Position numbers and translations under genes: made by a program
Assembly (NCBI GenBank): GCA_026770025.1
Contig: JAMXDE010000003.1
Span: 1,240,001-1,304,000, forward strand
Length of the DNA: 64,000 bases
Source of the DNA: Craspedostauros australis
Lineage: Eukaryota; Bacillariophyta; Bacillariophyceae; Mastogloiales; Achnanthaceae
Reading direction: 5' to 3'
Shown here: piece after piece, positions 62,001 through 64,000 of the stretch
How the letters are laid out: every line of letters starts with the position of its first letter
How positions within the stretch are numbered: position 1 is the stretch's first letter
Notes under the pieces: model-generated
Told to the model about the DNA's origin: nothing
Seen by the model: only the letters and a program-made list of their open reading frames with translations
Database searches by the model: none

Positions 62001-62724
62001 TTCTCAAGACGCCACTCCGGTTCCTTCGACCCTAGACGACAAGAACAGCATGAGCACCGACACTGCTGTCACAGCCACAGCTACCGCTACGTACGTGGCG
62101 AACGGTGAACACAGCGGGTCGTCTTCCCATTCGAGCTCATCTTCCAGCATATCCGCTGCGTGCACGCAACAGCCGACGCACAAAAAGACAAAATCCATCG
62201 AAGCAGTAGATTCAAACCATGCGCCAAAGGCCCCACCAAGCACATCGCAAACGGCGAAATGGTTGGAATGGCGCCAACTTCGCGTGCTGGAGGAGACACC
62301 GTGCGCCGTTCCAATCACGCTCTCCCGATCTTCGTTGCAAGAGTCCTGGGACATCGGGCTGTCAAAGGAAGGCAACGCATGTGTCGTTACGCGCGTGGGC
62401 AGGGGCCGCACAATCGCGAACAATGACGACGCCTCGGTACGACTCTTTTGCGGAGATCTCATCCTCCACGTCCAAAATCATGGCACACGCACCGAGACAT
62501 GGTCTCCGGGATGTCCTGGCTCCAAGACGAACCTGAGAGCTCCAACTCCATCCTTTGTGGCATTGAAAAAGTTCAATACAGGGACCGCTGCAGCAACGAA
62601 TGGCACGGGAAGCGACGGGGATGACTGGTTCGATGATCTGGTAGCGATCTTCAAACAGAGCATGGAACTGCAACTGATTGTGCAACGAGTGGGAGTCGCC
62701 ACCACTGTTCAGTCCACGCCTTGA
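59053..62724 (+). CDS. Large disordered protein with conserved helical centre and PDZ-like C-terminus
   Basis: Single exon, 1223 residues. The first 580 residues are Ser/Thr/Lys-rich, with basic clusters (NKRHKQ, KAKCKSTFKSANRPAKVKR) that could direct nuclear entry. A more ordered part spans about 586-717: FEQAKQEFDDIAKYFDLD, ELRRQADVMTKSLVASFPD, FLGYHARSISVPRRRLERLF and CYLYDVSHAMFAWERTEWE. A second conserved-looking basic stretch (WQAFAVSPKGRKYFKHHLV, about 837-855, and KRRRGHRLRRLQY) follows. The last 140 residues look PDZ-like: PITLSRSSLQESWDIGLSKE, ACVVTRVGRG, LFCGDLILHVQN, then a Gly-rich insert and LQLIVQRVG as the last strand. The GLGF-type carboxylate loop is replaced by Trp-Asp-Ile-Gly-Leu. 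I do not recognise a named family. The PDZ assignment is inference from strand order. Confidence 0.75.
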   Translation: MALVPTQMRAAHEASPAFQTTMEASRDQGRHPKERKVTHTAAHKMRVKVAPPTNIKADPNAAAKVRNSSASVPKSFATPPQHAARSRAWIPLAYPKQAVIASLSHHEHQNQHQRPYECVTRNLHEENDIRDTHSCGRRPLHCDPKRELSQMDSASYFPLHPDILLATARELLIFDGVLDSKTLTVDSVPSMAVFANGNDANNTNTNGNKEELVQIPPFLYHTQYPAYKKIVPDKSSSTIDAKAIATYDPTTIITTSTARTNGRKRSASASTTRSMTESPTSSSSSSSSSPNNKRHKQTTASVVSPCASPKRAPTVPNDRCEALATSLIIGTPLPSRLQLYPQSLFSSVRSVSPPLMHKSYLQTSARRPRFRPRLPNKRSTSATETAPARKAKCKSTFKSANRPAKVKRTKPSIKHKNQRHAAATKPMDAKTPAAAAQKVPPPRPVLSTATLTLRQITPSHVPTPERIAQICIDRVWNDLQTSSSSVTNSLPPPYFQCKQEEQHQQRQCHQEQSSVDATTINHHDANFSATKGIKAEPRTTPRKISVADEEEATGTSTLAHTPVQPAIETRASSSVATSERMDDTMPLCIDHFEQAKQEFDDIAKYFDLDRRHGITRALTPKQPLCDIPSMVHASISTETELRRQADVMTKSLVASFPDAVLRQFLGYHARSISVPRRRLERLFGCYLYDVSHAMFAWERTEWEFAAQLSLSKSTIPLHPMASSGEGLRSVHRGASVTNSPTNHRPLTEEDTRKIQGTLFDSRTVEFLGGMEPSSILPQAIIIARQRRQSRPSSPNNDESTEYVSPIANCNTSNAAAATVANTVASITGKSNSTWQAFAVSPKGRKYFKHHLVRNVAVDKSANVQKLQKLRAAMIAPGKRRRGHRLRRLQYAELCKPITPVNHPMSDAKHVSTFVAAVKTENLDSVKTGGAATETASISMESSNSSNPETPATSCTEQSPTQVMRSRLRANPPRSQRETEGNAISQDATPVPSTLDDKNSMSTDTAVTATATATYVANGEHSGSSSHSSSSSSISAACTQQPTHKKTKSIEAVDSNHAPKAPPSTSQTAKWLEWRQLRVLEETPCAVPITLSRSSLQESWDIGLSKEGNACVVTRVGRGRTIANNDDASVRLFCGDLILHVQNHGTRTETWSPGCPGSKTNLRAPTPSFVALKKFNTGTAAATNGTGSDGDDWFDDLVAIFKQSMELQLIVQRVGVATTVQSTP

Positions 62725-63027
62725 CACTGCACAGAGTCGCAAGTGCTGAACGCACACGCAAACACGCATATGTGAAGAAAATGTACACAGATGGGGAACA
62801 AGCAAACATAGAAACTGCAAATATAACAAGACTACTAATACGAGCACATAAATGTAGAGGCATACTAATACTCGCAGTGACTAGTAGCATATGTACGTAT
62901 CCAAGCCAAAGAACGCGATGGCAGGGGCACAAGTGCTCCTTGGAAGGAAGTTGCCCTTCAGTCGTCCTTCCTTCCATTGCGCTTTGGGACGAGCCCGCAT
63001 CGAATGTCAAGAATTAGATTCGTATTC
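62725..63027. other. Spacer between convergent genes
   Basis: About 300 bp holding the 3' flanks of the PDZ-like and RapGAP genes; AT-rich around 62815-62895. Nothing else is seen. Confidence 0.6.
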
Positions 63028-64000
63028 TCACTTTGTACTATTATACGAGTTATGCGTAACGGCCCGACCGCCCTTGCCAACTGCGAGGCGCTTGAGTTGG
63101 TAGAGGATCCGGTATCGTTCCAGGCAGGGGAATGGAGGTGGAAGGGTGTCCAGAACGGAACGACATGCCAGATCGGCACGTATTGCGATGCCCCGAACCA
63201 CGTTCGCGGCATCGACGGTCGGCACGATCTCATTCTCCACGAAGTACATCAGCTCTCGACGCAACGCGCTGGGCAGATGCTTCCGGATCCGCACGCACAC
63301 CCGCACGAAGTCGTCGTTCTGCGCAAACGGCGACACGAAGATCGTGACGAAGCCAAAGTGACCACTGATCAGATTCTGTCTCATTTCCGCTGGCTCCAAA
63401 TCGATGTCGGCCGCCACAGGAGAGTCCTTGTCGACGAACACGATGGCCACGGCGTCATTTCCAACATGGCGCTTGCGGGTGTTTATCTCATCCGGCATCC
63501 ACGTGACGTCGTGGAATACAATCACGCTGCGAGCAGCATCCAAGATGTTCGGATCGGAGTCGTCGCTGATCCATGCCCGGGCCAAGGCACCGTCTGACTC
63601 GTACTCGGTGACGTCAAGTCCACCGGAATAGTAGCGCAGCTCATTCGTCGGTACCAGTCCACCGAGACCTGATGCGAACCTGTGGAACGCCGGCGCCGAG
63701 GCCTTGCTGCCAAGGATGATGGTTTCGGGATCTTGATCGTCAGCATCGTTACCATGCGGACCAGCGTACAGCAGAGCGACTTTGTGTGCCAAACAAGGTA
63801 GTCGACGATCCACGATGCTGATGGCCTGGTTCAGTTTGTGTCCTGGTCGCATCCGCTTCACCGGGAGGTAGGATGGAATCAACCTGCTTGCGTTCGCGTT
63901 TGAGTCCGCGCTTGCGTTTGCACCGCTGCTTGGTGCAGTACCATCGCTGCTGTCCGCAGAAGTAGGTGCTAGTGTCCAGCTTTTGAGGACTTCCTCATCG
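63028..64000 (-). CDS. Rap/tuberin-type GTPase-activating protein, C-terminal part (5' end outside window)
   Basis: An open frame enters from the right edge and ends at 63028, giving 323 residues; no ATG inside the window is a convincing start, so the N-terminus lies beyond 64000. After an Ala/Ser/Asn-rich linker the sequence matches the Rap-GAP domain of tuberin/RalGAP/SIPA1: KVALLYAGPHGNDADDQD and ETIILGSKAS (first strands), FASGLGGLV, YYSGGLDVTEYESDG, VIVFHDVTWMP, then KRHVGNDAVAIVFVDKD, which contains the catalytic helix with the Asn thumb (in His-Val-Gly-Asn-Asp, codon near 63460). GHFGFVTIFVSPF and the closing helices with SALRRELMYFVE and DTLPPPFPCLERYRIL follow. The Asn thumb is present, so catalysis on a Rheb/Rap/Ral-type GTPase is expected. 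The domain lies at the extreme C-terminus, as in TSC2 and RalGAP-alpha. It is convergent with the preceding gene. Confidence 0.88.
   Translation of the reverse strand, partial: DEEVLKSWTLAPTSADSSDGTAPSSGANASADSNANASRLIPSYLPVKRMRPGHKLNQAISIVDRRLPCLAHKVALLYAGPHGNDADDQDPETIILGSKASAPAFHRFASGLGGLVPTNELRYYSGGLDVTEYESDGALARAWISDDSDPNILDAARSVIVFHDVTWMPDEINTRKRHVGNDAVAIVFVDKDSPVAADIDLEPAEMRQNLISGHFGFVTIFVSPFAQNDDFVRVCVRIRKHLPSALRRELMYFVENEIVPTVDAANVVRGIAIRADLACRSVLDTLPPPFPCLERYRILYQLKRLAVGKGGRAVTHNSYNSTK

Overview
The window looks like nuclear DNA of a stramenopile, most probably a diatom. This is inferred from protein content. A small gene at 3608-4528 carries the diatom-type DUF6824 domain. Three minus-strand genes share a Cys-x-Arg-Gly-Leu-Glu module that I associate with diatom hypothetical proteins. 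Genes are long and almost all lack introns; one clear 239-bp GT-AG intron was found. Intergenic gaps are large (0.5-3 kb) and carry many microsatellites. There are no bacterial operons or ribosome-binding sites.

Left part (1-18 kb): a beta-propeller-like protein cut by the left edge (1-1034, minus); the DUF6824 putative nuclear factor (minus); a mono-ADP-ribosyltransferase with WWE, SH3-like and PARP domains (7005-8432, minus); a membrane-anchored NXPE/SGNH-type protein (11020-12864, plus); a DUF547 protein (13898-14911, plus); and the first member of the RGLE family (15140-16098, minus, two exons).

Middle (18.2-25.7 kb): a pair of perfect 41-bp terminal inverted repeats about 7.5 kb apart encloses a broken Ty1/copia fossil (about 19152-25273) with short, strongly diverged LTRs. 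A class I methyltransferase follows (25817-26452, minus), then two more RGLE-family genes (27668-28672 and 30098-30670, both minus).

Right-centre (33.9-48.5 kb): three tandem plus-strand genes encode STAND-type AAA ATPases of 1363-1384 residues with helical-repeat C-termini and no visible output domain. About 2.3 kb of their centres is almost identical at the DNA level while both flanks are strongly diverged. The pairwise pattern is mosaic, pointing to gene conversion.

Right end (49-64 kb): a type II membrane sulfotransferase-like protein (49123-50958, plus); a nuclear S1-domain/NKAP-domain fusion (51480-53354, plus); an STI1-repeat protein with a hydrophobic segment and a very acidic tail (54664-56787, minus); a 1223-residue disordered protein with a PDZ-like C-terminus (59053-62724, plus); and the C-terminal part of a Rap/tuberin-type GTPase-activating protein cut by the right edge (63028-64000, minus).

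The genes do not form one pathway. Themes are secretory-pathway glycan modification (NXPE-like and sulfotransferase-like), nuclear RNA processing (S1-NKAP), signalling (STAND ATPases, PARP, RapGAP) and lineage-specific proteins. No RNA genes or CRISPR arrays were recognised by eye.
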